11,618 nt of DNA from Opitutaceae bacterium (lineage in GTDB: Bacteria > Verrucomicrobiota > Verrucomicrobiia > Opitutales > Opitutaceae): contig JAITDF010000336.1 of NCBI GenBank assembly GCA_031282705.1, positions 1 through 11,618 on the forward strand, read 5' to 3'. Under the pieces are notes generated by a model. It made no database searches and was not told where the DNA came from. It saw nothing but the letters and a program-made list of their open reading frames with translations. Numbering within the stretch: the first letter of the stretch is position 1; every line of letters starts with the position of its first letter. Both the position numbers and the translations under genes were made by a program. This document shows positions 1 to 6,877 of the stretch, one piece after another.

Positions 1-277
1 CCTTCGTGGCCGTGCTGCGCCCAAACGGCGTGAAAACAGCCGTCCGGGTGCCAAAAAAAGGGAACCAAACAAGAAAACAAACATCCTTTCCCGTGAATTT
101 TTTCCCAATGTTGCCGTTATTATTATCGTTTCTGGCCAAAAGTTAATTTTTCAAAGTGCCCTAAAGATAAAGAGTAAAGAGAAAGAGGAAGAGAAAAGAT
201 TCCGGCGGGGGACATCGCTTTGAATCGCCCCCGGGCGTCCACTGCACCGGCAGGCATGTCTGTGCTGCTTTTTAAAA
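1..277. other. AT-rich intergenic stretch, no supported gene
   Basis: This is the stretch downstream of the metallo-hydrolase stop codon, up to the window edge. It is much richer in A and T than the following gene. It holds a purine-rich run at about 163-200 and a run of TTATTATTAT-like sequence near 116-127. Short open frames cross it, and the plus-strand frame beginning at base 3 is open to about 148. None has a credible start or a recognisable product, so I call no gene. It could contain the promoter of a gene to the left of the window, but no convincing -35/-10 pair with normal spacing is visible. Confidence 0.5.
206..233 (-). terminator. weak candidate terminator hairpin after the metallo-hydrolase gene
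   Basis: CGGGGG at 206-211 can pair with CCCCCG at 228-233 around a 16-base loop, about 45-70 bases downstream of the minus-strand stop codon at 278. On the minus strand the stem is followed after a few bases by a T-rich run (TCTTTTCTC). The stem is only six pairs and the loop is long, so this is a weak candidate and not a confident call. Confidence 0.22.
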
Positions 278-1345
278 TCATCCCGCCGCAGTCAGTTCGT
301 CGTAGGCCACGCCGAGGTTGCCCTGCAAGCGATTCGGCGCGGGCTGGTGCCAGTCGCGAAAGCCGGGGAGGTTTTCCAGCGCGCAGATTTCCTCGCGCGA
401 GGCGCCGGCGGCGATCCGTTTTTCCACGTGGGCGAGCAGGGCCGACAGATAATCCCGCATCGGCGCAAGATCGTCGCGCGCGCCGGTCACGCCAAAGGCC
501 GGATTGGCGTGGCCGAAGATGTAGATCGCATCAGGCGGATATGTTTTCAGGGCGGTTTCCAGCACCGAAATCCAGCCGCGAATGCCCGCCCCGCCCGGAC
601 GGTCGATCACCGGATAAAGGCGGTTGAAAACGAGGTCGCCCATGTGCACGACATTGGCGTTCTCCAGCACCACGATGATGTCGCCGCCGGTGTGGGCCGG
701 GCCGTGGTGGCGGGCGCTCACCGTCTCGGCCCCGAGCGCGGCGCGCCATGCCCCGGCGAAAAGCGTGTCGGCGTAAACCTGCCGGTCGAGCGACGGCGGG
801 CGCGCGCGCGCGGCGGCGGCGCGCTGGAGCGCGGGGACGTTTTCATGCGCGACGATGGTTTTCGCGACCGGCTTGAAGACCGGATTTCCCGCGGTGTGAT
901 CGCCGTGGTGGTGCGTGTTGATCACGACGTCGAGCCTGCGTCCATCGCGGCCCGGCAGCCCGGCGAGGCAGGCCGCGGCGGTGTCGGGGAATTGCGTGTC
1001 GATGACGGCGAGGGCGTCTTCCGACACAAACCAGCCGATGGTGCCGCCGCGTCCGTTGAACACCCCCGCGCCGCGCCGCAGCGGGACGAAGCCGGCGGCG
1101 TTTGGGTCTGGCACGGGCCGGGCGGGCGGCGGTGGCGCCGGCGGCAGCGGGAGCGCCTGCGCGAAGAGGCGCTCGCGGGCAAACAGCCCGAAGGCGGTGG
1201 CGGCGAGCGCGGAGGTTTTCAGGAAAGAGCGGCGATTGGACAAGGGCGCGCGGGACGCCGGGGGTGCGGAAAGCACCGGGGACGCCGAGGGCGCCGGGGA
1301 TGCCGGGAGCGAGCCGGCGGAATGGCTGCGGATGCGTGTGTTCAT
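278..1345 (-). CDS. Tat-exported metallo-beta-lactamase-fold hydrolase
   Basis: The 355-residue product is a zinc-dependent hydrolase of the metallo-beta-lactamase superfamily. The signature THHHGDH lies at 144-150 (ligands H145, H147, D149, H150). Further ligands are H218 in GPAHTGGD, D237 in HMGDLVF and H279 in IFGHANP, so the full binuclear zinc set is present. A twin-arginine signal, NRRSFLK, lies at 37-43 and is followed by a hydrophobic stretch and AQA, predicting Tat export of the folded enzyme to the periplasm. The family includes beta-lactamases, lactonases and SoxH-like proteins, so the substrate is unknown. The ATG at 1345 is chosen because the open frame upstream to 1582 is low-complexity and unconvincing. 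No clear Shine-Dalgarno precedes 1345. The 36 residues before the arginine pair are Ala/Ser/Pro-rich, which is unusually long. A TTG at 1243 would give a more canonical Tat leader. It is the third minus-strand gene after the dehydrogenase and the broken glycosidase. Confidence 0.85.
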   Translation of the reverse strand: MNTRIRSHSAGSLPASPAPSASPVLSAPPASRAPLSNRRSFLKTSALAATAFGLFARERLFAQALPLPPAPPPPARPVPDPNAAGFVPLRRGAGVFNGRGGTIGWFVSEDALAVIDTQFPDTAAACLAGLPGRDGRRLDVVINTHHHGDHTAGNPVFKPVAKTIVAHENVPALQRAAAARARPPSLDRQVYADTLFAGAWRAALGAETVSARHHGPAHTGGDIIVVLENANVVHMGDLVFNRLYPVIDRPGGAGIRGWISVLETALKTYPPDAIYIFGHANPAFGVTGARDDLAPMRDYLSALLAHVEKRIAAGASREEICALENLPGFRDWHQPAPNRLQGNLGVAYDELTAAG

Positions 1346-1360
1346 GGCGGGAGGGATTGA

Positions 1361-1388
1361 ATTGCAGGGAGGAATCGGATTGCAGGGA
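1361..1388. repeat. short direct repeat before the metallo-hydrolase start
   Basis: ATTGCAGGGA occurs at 1361-1370 and again at 1379-1388, a period of 18 bases. It lies 15-43 bases upstream of the chosen metallo-hydrolase start on the minus strand. Its role is unknown. It may be a slippage product or part of the leader. The surrounding 1346-1636 interval has no other supported feature. Confidence 0.45.
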
Positions 1389-1636
1389 CGTGCATGGGAA
1401 AACGCAAAGGAGTGCGCGGGGGTTGCGAAAAAAATAGCGTCAAGAAAACACGAAAGCCGCGCGGACTGGCGCGCCTCGCGCACCTCTTCGCGGGAAGGGC
1501 CGGGACGCATCCTCATGGGGCGCGCACGGCGCGGCGCGGACAAGGCGGAAAAAACAGGAGGGCGTGAAGCATTGGCACGCATGACGCATGGCGCATGACA
1601 CGTCTCCCCGCTGGTTTTCCCGCCGGTCCGCGGCCA

Positions 1637-2312
1637 TCACGTCTGTGGCGCGGCGGGCGGGTTTCCCTTGTGGATTTTTGCAGTGAGGTCGCGATGCCAG
1701 TCGATGTCGCGCCACATGCCGCGGAATTGCGGGCCGCAAAAATTGCTCGTGCAAACCGCGATTCAGCACCCGCTGGCGATGACGCGCCCGACCGCCCAGG
1801 CATTGAGTTCCTTCACCCAGTCCCAATCCAGGCCGGGCCAGTCCTTGTAGTCCACGATGGCCCAGCCCTCCGTCGTTATCAGCGGCCTGCCCGCCGTCCG
1901 GCTCCAATCGGCGAGGGCATCCAGTTCGAGGGCGAACAGCCGTTTCCAATAATCAGGATCACTCAGGTAAAGCCGCCGGGCACGCGCGGCATTTTTCCAA
2001 AAACTCCACCAACGCCGGCAGCACGCGCACGCGCACGCGCGCCGGGCTGCCACAGTCCTGTTGATTCCACGGCGGGAGGATTTCCCATTCGCGGCGCGGA
2101 CCGGCCGCCACGAGGTGCGGATATGCGTCGATGCGCACGGCGTCGTAGCCGCGCGCGGCGAGACCGTCGAGCGCCCCGTCCCAGTCCTCGTAGCCGGCGC
2201 CGGGCCAGCGGCGCTCAAGCTAGGAAAAATCCCACATGGCAATGGCCAGCGGATGCCGGAACCGGCCAAACGGAGGGGCGGGCGCGGGCATGGGCGGCGG
2301 TGTTTTTATCAT
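1637..2312 (-). pseudogene. decayed cellulase-like glycoside hydrolase
   Basis: Reading the minus strand from the ATG at 2312 gives a protein-like start (PLAIAMWDFS), then TAG at 2222-2220. The same frame resumes with LERRWPGAGYEDWD, YDAVRIDAYPHLVAAG, WEILPPWNQQD and LPALVEFLEKC. This is the beginning of a cellulase-like TIM-barrel glycosidase, and a Trp codon most likely stood at the TAG. Near 1985 the frame breaks. Another frame carries the C-terminal part: LYLSDPDYWKRLFALELDAL, then PLITTEGWAIVDYKDWPG and DWDWVKELNAWAV. That part is interrupted by TGA at 1765-1763 but continues in frame as CTSNFCGPQFRGMWRDIDWH to a TGA at 1639-1637. The surviving pieces total about 220 codons. I believe intact relatives are near 400 residues, which implies an internal deletion that would remove the usual catalytic Asn-Glu motif. 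The Glu of TTEG (1868-1870) is a candidate nucleophile. Two stops plus a deletion make a functional enzyme very unlikely. The exact family is uncertain. Confidence 0.82.
2021..2042. repeat. GCGCAC simple repeat inside the broken glycosidase
   Basis: A CGCGCA hexamer is repeated about three times near 2023-2042. On the minus strand it encodes alternating Arg-Val (ARVRVRV) just before LPALVEFLEK. It lies some 40 bases upstream, in gene direction, of the point where the reading frame breaks. Slippage here could have added residues, but the repeat alone keeps the frame. Confidence 0.5.
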
Positions 2313-2360
2313 GGTTTCCGGATGCTGCCGGACATGGATGCGGACGCAAAAAAACCGCGG

Positions 2361-3437
2361 TCAGGTGGCCCGGTCGTAATCCCGCAAGGTCACGATGCCC
2401 TCCGGTTTTTCACCACGCAGATAGCGCTCCAGATTTGAGCGGGCAAAACGTCCCAGCTCCGGCAGGAAATCATCGGTCGGCCCGCCAATGTGCGGAGAAA
2501 TCAGCGCGCCGGGCGCCGCCAGCACCGGATTGCCGTCGAGGATGGGCTCGCTGGCCGCGACATCGAGGGCGATATGGATTTTCTTCCGCTTCGCGGCCTC
2601 AATCAGGGCGCTTTCATCGACCAGGCGCCCCCTCCCGACATTCACAAAAACAGCCCCTTCGGGGAGCGCGCCGATCAACGCCCGCGTGACGCTTCCCCAT
2701 GATTCGCCGGTCAGCGCCTCGCATTCAAACAGCACCTGGCTTTGCGCGAAAAGCTCCGCCAGGGAATCGCACGGCGTGACTCCGAATGATTTTATATAAT
2801 CATGTGACACGCCCGCCGAATAGGCGCATGTTTTTGTCCCGAATGGTTTCAGGAGTTTCACAAGCTCCCTGGCCACGCGGCCAAAGCCGTGCATCCCCAC
2901 GCGCTTGCCGAACAGCGTGCGCGTGCGAAGCAGCGTCCTGGCCGGCCCGGCCGTGAAGGATGCGCGCCACTCCGGCAATTTCCTGAGCGCCCCCAGCGCC
3001 AGCAACAAGGCGTGCTCGGCCACCATGGGCGCGGCCAGCCCGGCCCAGTTGCTGGCCAGCCCCCCGTTTGCAAGGTATGCCCGCGGCACCTGCCTCCGAA
3101 GCGAACCCGAAATCTGGCATATATACTTTACCGGACACTCCTGCGACAAAAGCCACTGCGCGTCGAGCAACGGGGTGGCCCATGCGCTCAACACCACCTC
3201 CGCCCGGGAGCCGCGCATGGAGGCATGAAAGTCTCCCCCTCCTTCCGGATGCAGCCGTTCGATTTCATATCCGGGGAACTGGAGGGATCCGTCGGGGAAA
3301 AACATGCGCTCTTCCTGCTCGCTGATCGCCACAAGCAGGCTGCGCCTTTGCTCCGCCCCCGATGCGCGGGTAACGGCAAATGACAACGGCTCCGGCTTGT
3401 CAGGACGGGCCGCGGTGTCGGTGTTTTGACATGACAT
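2361..3437 (-). CDS. D-isomer-specific 2-hydroxyacid dehydrogenase
   Basis: The 358-residue product belongs to the NAD(P)-dependent D-2-hydroxyacid dehydrogenases, which interconvert 2-keto acids and D-2-hydroxy acids in the cytoplasm. Counting from the ATG at 3437, the Rossmann-fold loop GMHGFGRVA is at 181-189. The catalytic Arg is R269 in NVGRGRLVDE, the Glu is E297 in LDVAASEP and the His is H316 in SPHIGG, so the triad is intact. The ATG at 3437 is preferred over a GTG at 3491 because GGAG lies 8 bases upstream. Two oddities are an Ala in place of the third Gly of GxGxxG, and no acidic residue visible at the end of the second Rossmann strand (TCAYSAGVS). The latter can indicate NADP use, which is inference. 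The gene lies 48 bp upstream of the broken glycosidase on the same strand, so it probably headed an operon with it. The substrate is unknown; a sugar-acid-derived keto acid would fit the neighbourhood. Confidence 0.88.
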   Translation of the reverse strand: MSCQNTDTAARPDKPEPLSFAVTRASGAEQRRSLLVAISEQEERMFFPDGSLQFPGYEIERLHPEGGGDFHASMRGSRAEVVLSAWATPLLDAQWLLSQECPVKYICQISGSLRRQVPRAYLANGGLASNWAGLAAPMVAEHALLLALGALRKLPEWRASFTAGPARTLLRTRTLFGKRVGMHGFGRVARELVKLLKPFGTKTCAYSAGVSHDYIKSFGVTPCDSLAELFAQSQVLFECEALTGESWGSVTRALIGALPEGAVFVNVGRGRLVDESALIEAAKRKKIHIALDVAASEPILDGNPVLAAPGALISPHIGGPTDDFLPELGRFARSNLERYLRGEKPEGIVTLRDYDRAT

Positions 3438-3445
3438 GGCACCGA

Positions 3446-3449
3446 CTCC
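3446..3449 (-). promoter_or_regulatory. Shine-Dalgarno of the dehydrogenase
   Basis: On the minus strand GGAG ends 8 bases before the ATG at 3437. It is one of the few clear ribosome binding sites in this window and decides the start against the upstream in-frame GTG at 3491. Confidence 0.6.
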
Positions 3450-3589
3450 ATCCCGTGTTCGATGCCGGCACGAATACTGATTTAATAACACAGTCTAGTT
3501 GTCCGTTTCCCGCCGCCGGCACCCTGAAAACCGCCATCCCTCCCATACCTCTCATACCTCCCACTTCTCCCAGTTTCCCAAAACCACCG

Positions 3590-3626
3590 CAGCCCGGGCT
3601 GTACCGCTGCCGTCCCTCCCGGGCTG
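3590..3626. repeat. GC-rich palindrome and inverted repeat
   Basis: CAGCCCGGGCTG at 3590-3601 is a perfect 12-base palindrome. Its right half recurs as CCCGGGCTG at 3618-3626, so CAGCCCGGG (3590-3598) can also form a 9-pair stem with 3618-3626 around a 19-base loop. There is no T-run on either side, so it does not look like an intrinsic terminator. It could be an operator-like dyad or an mRNA leader hairpin upstream of the receptor gene. Confidence 0.55.
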
Positions 3627-3653
3627 AAACAAACCTTCGCTTTCTTACTTCAA

Positions 3654-3677
3654 CTTAAACTGCCAGCTTAAACTGCC
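3654..3677. repeat. tandem repeat, CTTAAACTGCC twice
   Basis: CTTAAACTGCC occurs at 3654-3664 and 3667-3677, a 13-base period. It runs directly into the GCCGGC hairpin at 3675-3689. It lies about 190-210 bases upstream of the TonB receptor start. Its function is unknown. Confidence 0.6.
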
Positions 3678-3710
3678 GGCGAAGCCGGCTTGCCGCCGCC
3701 GCTTCGCGGC
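3675..3710. repeat. REP-like paired hairpins
   Basis: There are two adjacent dyads: GCCGGC-GAA-GCCGGC at 3675-3689 and GCCGC-TTC-GCGGC at 3698-3710. Compact GC stems with three-base loops in an intergenic gap are typical of bacterial REP-type elements. Only a genome-wide copy count could confirm that. There is no following T-run, so a terminator role is unlikely. Confidence 0.45.
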
Positions 3711-3866
3711 TGCGCGATACGAAAGCCACTCAAAACAGCAACAAATCATAATATCGAAAAAAAGGTCTCTCTGATAAACTGTGTTAATTACGGCATCATT
3801 GGCCTTTCCCCGATTGAATGCAGACTGGCGCTTCTATTTTCCAAACCCGGATATCCCTTCCAAACC

Positions 3867-6023
3867 ATGAATCCCCGAAACAATTCCATTGTCAATCTTA
3901 ACTGCTGGCTTGCCTGCTCTCTGGCCCTGCTTTTGGCGCCATGCGCCAGGTCGCAAGAAAAGGCGTCGCCGCCGGAAGAAGAAACCATCCTGCTCGACAC
4001 CTTCGTGGTCAGCTCCGACGCCGACAAAGGGTATCGTGCGTCGAACTCAATCTCCGGCACCCGGCTGAATCAAAAAATCGAGGACATCGCCCAGAACATA
4101 TCCATCATCACCGAGGATTTCATCAAGGATTTGCAGGCCGTGGACATAGCCGAGGCGCTCGGCTACACGACCAGCGTCACGCGTGACGATGTCGCGTCGG
4201 AGTCATCCTTCACCCTGCGGGGCTTCAACGCCCTGCGCCCGTTGCGCAACGGGGTCTTCACCTCGGGCGGAGTCATCCCCGACATGCTTGGCATCGGTCG
4301 CATTGAAATCGTCAAAGGCCCCGCCTCGGTGCTCTATGGCGTGGCCTCCCCCGGCGGACTGATCAATTATGTGACCAAGGAGCCGGACGACAAAAAACAA
4401 TTTGTATCATTCAAGCAGACGGTCGGTTCGTGGTCGTTTGCACGGTCCGAGGCCGACATCAACATCCCGCTGGTAAAGGATGGGAAACGAGGTCTGTTTT
4501 TGCGGCTTCTCGGCGCCTATACCGACAACGGAGGCTATATCGGCGACGGCTACATCCGCCGTTTTCTGGCCGCGTCGCTGCTCTGGCGTCCGGCGCGGGG
4601 CACCGAGGTGTCCGCCACCCTGGACCGGACCACGCAAAACGCTGAGCGGGTCGGCGCCTCGATCATGAACAATAATAAAACCGCGTTCATGGCGCTCCCC
4701 AACGATTTCAACCGGGCGGGCACCCTCGACACCGACCTGACGTTTGTCCAGGCGCAACTCCGGCAGCGTCTCGGACTGCATTGGAACGCCCGGCTCTCGT
4801 TTACCTTCCACGAGAACAAGCAGTATTACGCCTATTTCACCGCCGCCAACAACACCACCGACAACGTGTCAGACACCAAGGTGCGCTACAAGCTGGCCAA
4901 CAATGAAAACCGGTTCCCCAATTATTATGGCACGCTGGAGGCGGTCGGGAAATACACCTTCGTCCGCGTGCGTTCTACCACCCTCGCCGGTTTCGAGTAT
5001 ATCACCTCCACCCTGCATTACCAGGCGGCGAACGCCCCCAATTCATACTCGCAAACGTGGCTCGTGGACGACCCGTCCACCTGGACTTTCGGACGGCTCG
5101 CGGATCGCTCGGTTTACACCGACATGAACACCAATTCGTCCGACCGCGACCAGGATTTCATCGGACTTTACATAGACCAGCAGTTTGAGTTTTTCGACGG
5201 CAAACTGCGCCTGAGCATGGGCGCCCGTCGCGACGATTATGAGATCCAATATGATTACACCTACAAAACCGGCTCAGATAAATACACGGACTATGCGGCG
5301 GACCACGTGAGTCCAAAATTCGGCGTCGTCTGGCGTCCCGTGCCCGCCTTTTCCTTTTTTGCGCTTTACAGCGAGTCGTTCATCCAGAACGCAAATTATG
5401 ACATTGATGGCAAGCCGCTCCCGCCCCAAACGGGGAAGGGATTTGAGGGAGGCGTAAAAATCAACCTGTTTTCCGGCCGCATTTCGGGAACCGTAAGCGC
5501 CTACCAGATTCGCCGTCTGGACGTGCCGCAGGCGATTGTCGGCGTTTCCCCGACAAAATACCGGCTGGTCGGCGAGGAGGAGGCCAGGGGCATCGAAACC
5601 CAAATGTTCTTCAACCCCACCAGCCAGTTGCAAATCGTCGCCGCGTATGCCTTCAATGACGCGCGCGTCACCAAGGACACCAACACCGATTATATGGACA
5701 CCATGCTGGCAAACGCCCCGCGACACACCGCCTCCCTGTGGACGAAATATAGTTGGAAAAAGGACGCGCTCAAGGGACTGTCCATCGGGGCCGGCTTCCG
5801 CTACAAGGATTCGTTTTACGCATTTCCCCCGTCCACCGCCGACCTCAAGGTGGACGACTCCTGTTTCTGCGACGCCATGGCCGGATACGGACGGCGCGTG
5901 GGGCCGGCTTGGTGCTCAATCAACCTGAAGGTGTCCAATCTCTTCAATGGCACGGGCGGCGGTTTCAGGAACATCCCGGCGTCCCCGCGTTCCTACATGC
6001 TGTCCACCGAGGTGCGCTTCTAG
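3867..6023 (+). CDS. TonB-dependent outer-membrane receptor
   Basis: The 718-residue product is a TonB-dependent transporter that uses TonB-ExbB-ExbD energy to import a ligand across the outer membrane. A signal peptide covers about residues 1-29 (hydrophobic 12-25, then CARSQ). A short linker follows with LDTFVVSS and GYRASNSISGTRL, a start characteristic of Opitutaceae receptors. The plug domain spans about 65-172, with ITEDFIKDL, FTLRGFN, IEIVKGPASVLYG and PGGLINYVTKEP. The rest is the beta-barrel, ending in Phe (STEVRF), as expected for BAM-assembled proteins. The ATG at 3867 is chosen because it directly precedes the signal peptide; upstream codons of the open frame are not protein-like. 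No strong Shine-Dalgarno is visible. Sequence features resemble siderophore-type receptors, but in a locus of glycosidases the ligand could equally be an oligosaccharide. No SusD-like lipoprotein accompanies it. The epimerase gene follows after 33 bp, probably in the same transcript. Confidence 0.93.
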   Translation: MNPRNNSIVNLNCWLACSLALLLAPCARSQEKASPPEEETILLDTFVVSSDADKGYRASNSISGTRLNQKIEDIAQNISIITEDFIKDLQAVDIAEALGYTTSVTRDDVASESSFTLRGFNALRPLRNGVFTSGGVIPDMLGIGRIEIVKGPASVLYGVASPGGLINYVTKEPDDKKQFVSFKQTVGSWSFARSEADINIPLVKDGKRGLFLRLLGAYTDNGGYIGDGYIRRFLAASLLWRPARGTEVSATLDRTTQNAERVGASIMNNNKTAFMALPNDFNRAGTLDTDLTFVQAQLRQRLGLHWNARLSFTFHENKQYYAYFTAANNTTDNVSDTKVRYKLANNENRFPNYYGTLEAVGKYTFVRVRSTTLAGFEYITSTLHYQAANAPNSYSQTWLVDDPSTWTFGRLADRSVYTDMNTNSSDRDQDFIGLYIDQQFEFFDGKLRLSMGARRDDYEIQYDYTYKTGSDKYTDYAADHVSPKFGVVWRPVPAFSFFALYSESFIQNANYDIDGKPLPPQTGKGFEGGVKINLFSGRISGTVSAYQIRRLDVPQAIVGVSPTKYRLVGEEEARGIETQMFFNPTSQLQIVAAYAFNDARVTKDTNTDYMDTMLANAPRHTASLWTKYSWKKDALKGLSIGAGFRYKDSFYAFPPSTADLKVDDSCFCDAMAGYGRRVGPAWCSINLKVSNLFNGTGGGFRNIPASPRSYMLSTEVRF

Positions 6024-6056
6024 CGCACGGCGCCCTCCCAGCGCTCAATCCCCGCC

Positions 6057-6854
6057 ATGCCGCCATTCACATGTTTTTCGACCATAGGTTGTCCTGAAAA
6101 GTCGCTCCCGGAAGTGTTGTCCTTCGCGGACCGGCACGGAATTCCCTTTGTGGAAATCCGCACATTGCAAATGCGGGAGGATTTGACCGTCTTGTTTGAA
6201 AAAGAATATGGCGATCCGGAGCGGATGGAGGCGTTGCTCGCCCGGCACCGGGCGCATCCGTTAATCTGGGGGTCCTCATACAAACTGGCGGGAAGCGACA
6301 GTCTTTCCGGTTTGGAATCGCTCATCCCCTGGCTGAAGCCCTGCGCATGGCTGCGTGTAATGGACGGTGGAAAATTTGGGCAAACCCTGACTGATAAAGA
6401 ACGAAAACAATGTCTGCGATGCCTTCGCCGGACCAATGAACAACTGGCCGCCGCCGGACTCCCCACCCGCGTTATTATAGAAACCCATGATGTGTTTGCC
6501 CGCCCGGACGAATGTCGGCGCATGATTGACGCGGCGGACGGTGAATTCGATTTATTATGGGATTCCCATCATACTTGGCATATGGGCGGATTGTCCTCCG
6601 AGGCATGCTGGAAGCTGCTCGGCCCGTGGACGCGCCACATCCATGTCAAGGACAGCCATTCCGGTCCGGCTGGCTTTCATTACACCCTGCCCGGACGGGG
6701 TGATTTTGATTTCCACGCGCTTTTTAATACACTAAAGGCCGGCGCATATTCCGGCGAGGTCAGCCTGGAGTGGGAAAAACGCTGGCATCCGGAGCTCCCA
6801 CCGATCGAGACGGCCTTCGCTGCATACGACGCCATGAGTGCCGACGCGCAGTAA
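6057..6854 (+). CDS. xylose-isomerase-like TIM-barrel sugar isomerase/epimerase
   Basis: The 265-residue product is a cytoplasmic sugar (phosphate) isomerase/epimerase of the AP-endonuclease-2/xylose-isomerase-like TIM-barrel superfamily. The expected metal site can be read along the barrel: E142 in IIETHD, D169 in LLWDSHH with H172, H196 in HIHVKD, and E238 in VSLEWEK. GRGDFDF at 213-219 is the usual loop near the active site. The length and the absence of a signal peptide suit the family. It starts 33 bp after the TonB receptor stop without a clear Shine-Dalgarno, so it probably depends on the receptor transcript. Its stop lies only 23 bp from the convergent GH1 stop. Members act on many ketoses, inositols and hydroxypyruvate, so the substrate cannot be named. 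Processing of an imported or released unusual sugar is a reasonable inference from the neighbours. Confidence 0.85.
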   Translation: MPPFTCFSTIGCPEKSLPEVLSFADRHGIPFVEIRTLQMREDLTVLFEKEYGDPERMEALLARHRAHPLIWGSSYKLAGSDSLSGLESLIPWLKPCAWLRVMDGGKFGQTLTDKERKQCLRCLRRTNEQLAAAGLPTRVIIETHDVFARPDECRRMIDAADGEFDLLWDSHHTWHMGGLSSEACWKLLGPWTRHIHVKDSHSGPAGFHYTLPGRGDFDFHALFNTLKAGAYSGEVSLEWEKRWHPELPPIETAFAAYDAMSADAQ

Positions 6855-6877
6855 ACGCGCACGAGCCCGCGAAATCC

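Larger units (their letters stand above)
3438..3866. other. divergent intergenic region between dehydrogenase and TonB receptor
   Basis: These 429 bases separate two divergently read genes and so should hold both promoters. In order they contain an AT-rich patch at 3478-3498, a C/T-rich tract at about 3536-3580 with CATACCTC twice, a long GC-rich inverted repeat, a 13-base tandem repeat, REP-like hairpins, and an A-rich stretch at about 3730-3765. No confident -35/-10 pair can be assigned on either strand. The frame open upstream of 3867 has no protein-like character, and I see no gene here. Confidence 0.6.

Noticed and set aside
3..148. Possible 3' end of a gene entering from the left on the plus strand
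   Set aside because: The frame is open, but the peptide has no recognisable motif and its second half is ordinary AT-rich intergenic sequence.
347..1360. Long plus-strand open frame opposite the metallo-hydrolase
   Set aside because: The minus-strand frame carries all zinc ligands and a Tat signal. The plus frame is Arg/Gly-rich without motifs, as expected for a shadow frame in GC-rich DNA.
1346..1582. N-terminal extension of the metallo-hydrolase to the ATG at 1582
   Set aside because: The extra 79 residues are low-complexity, include a repeat-derived segment, and would bury the Tat motif more than 110 residues in.
1763..2269. A 168-residue intact protein on the minus strand
   Set aside because: Its first half is in the wrong frame relative to the glycosidase homology and looks like random Arg/Ser/Pro sequence. 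Only the second half is real gene remnant.
1637..2312. Stop-codon recoding (TAG or TGA read as an amino acid) in the cellulase-like gene
   Set aside because: The frame is also broken by an apparent deletion, and neighbouring genes use ordinary stops. Decay explains all three defects.
1595..2689. 364-codon plus-strand open frame across the broken glycosidase and the dehydrogenase end
   Set aside because: It is Arg/Pro/Ala-rich with no motif. The minus strand holds recognisable glycosidase pieces and the dehydrogenase.
3537..3580. C/T-rich tract as a regulatory element
   Set aside because: It is simple low-complexity sequence with an 8-base partial repeat and no clear dyad, so nothing specific can be supported.
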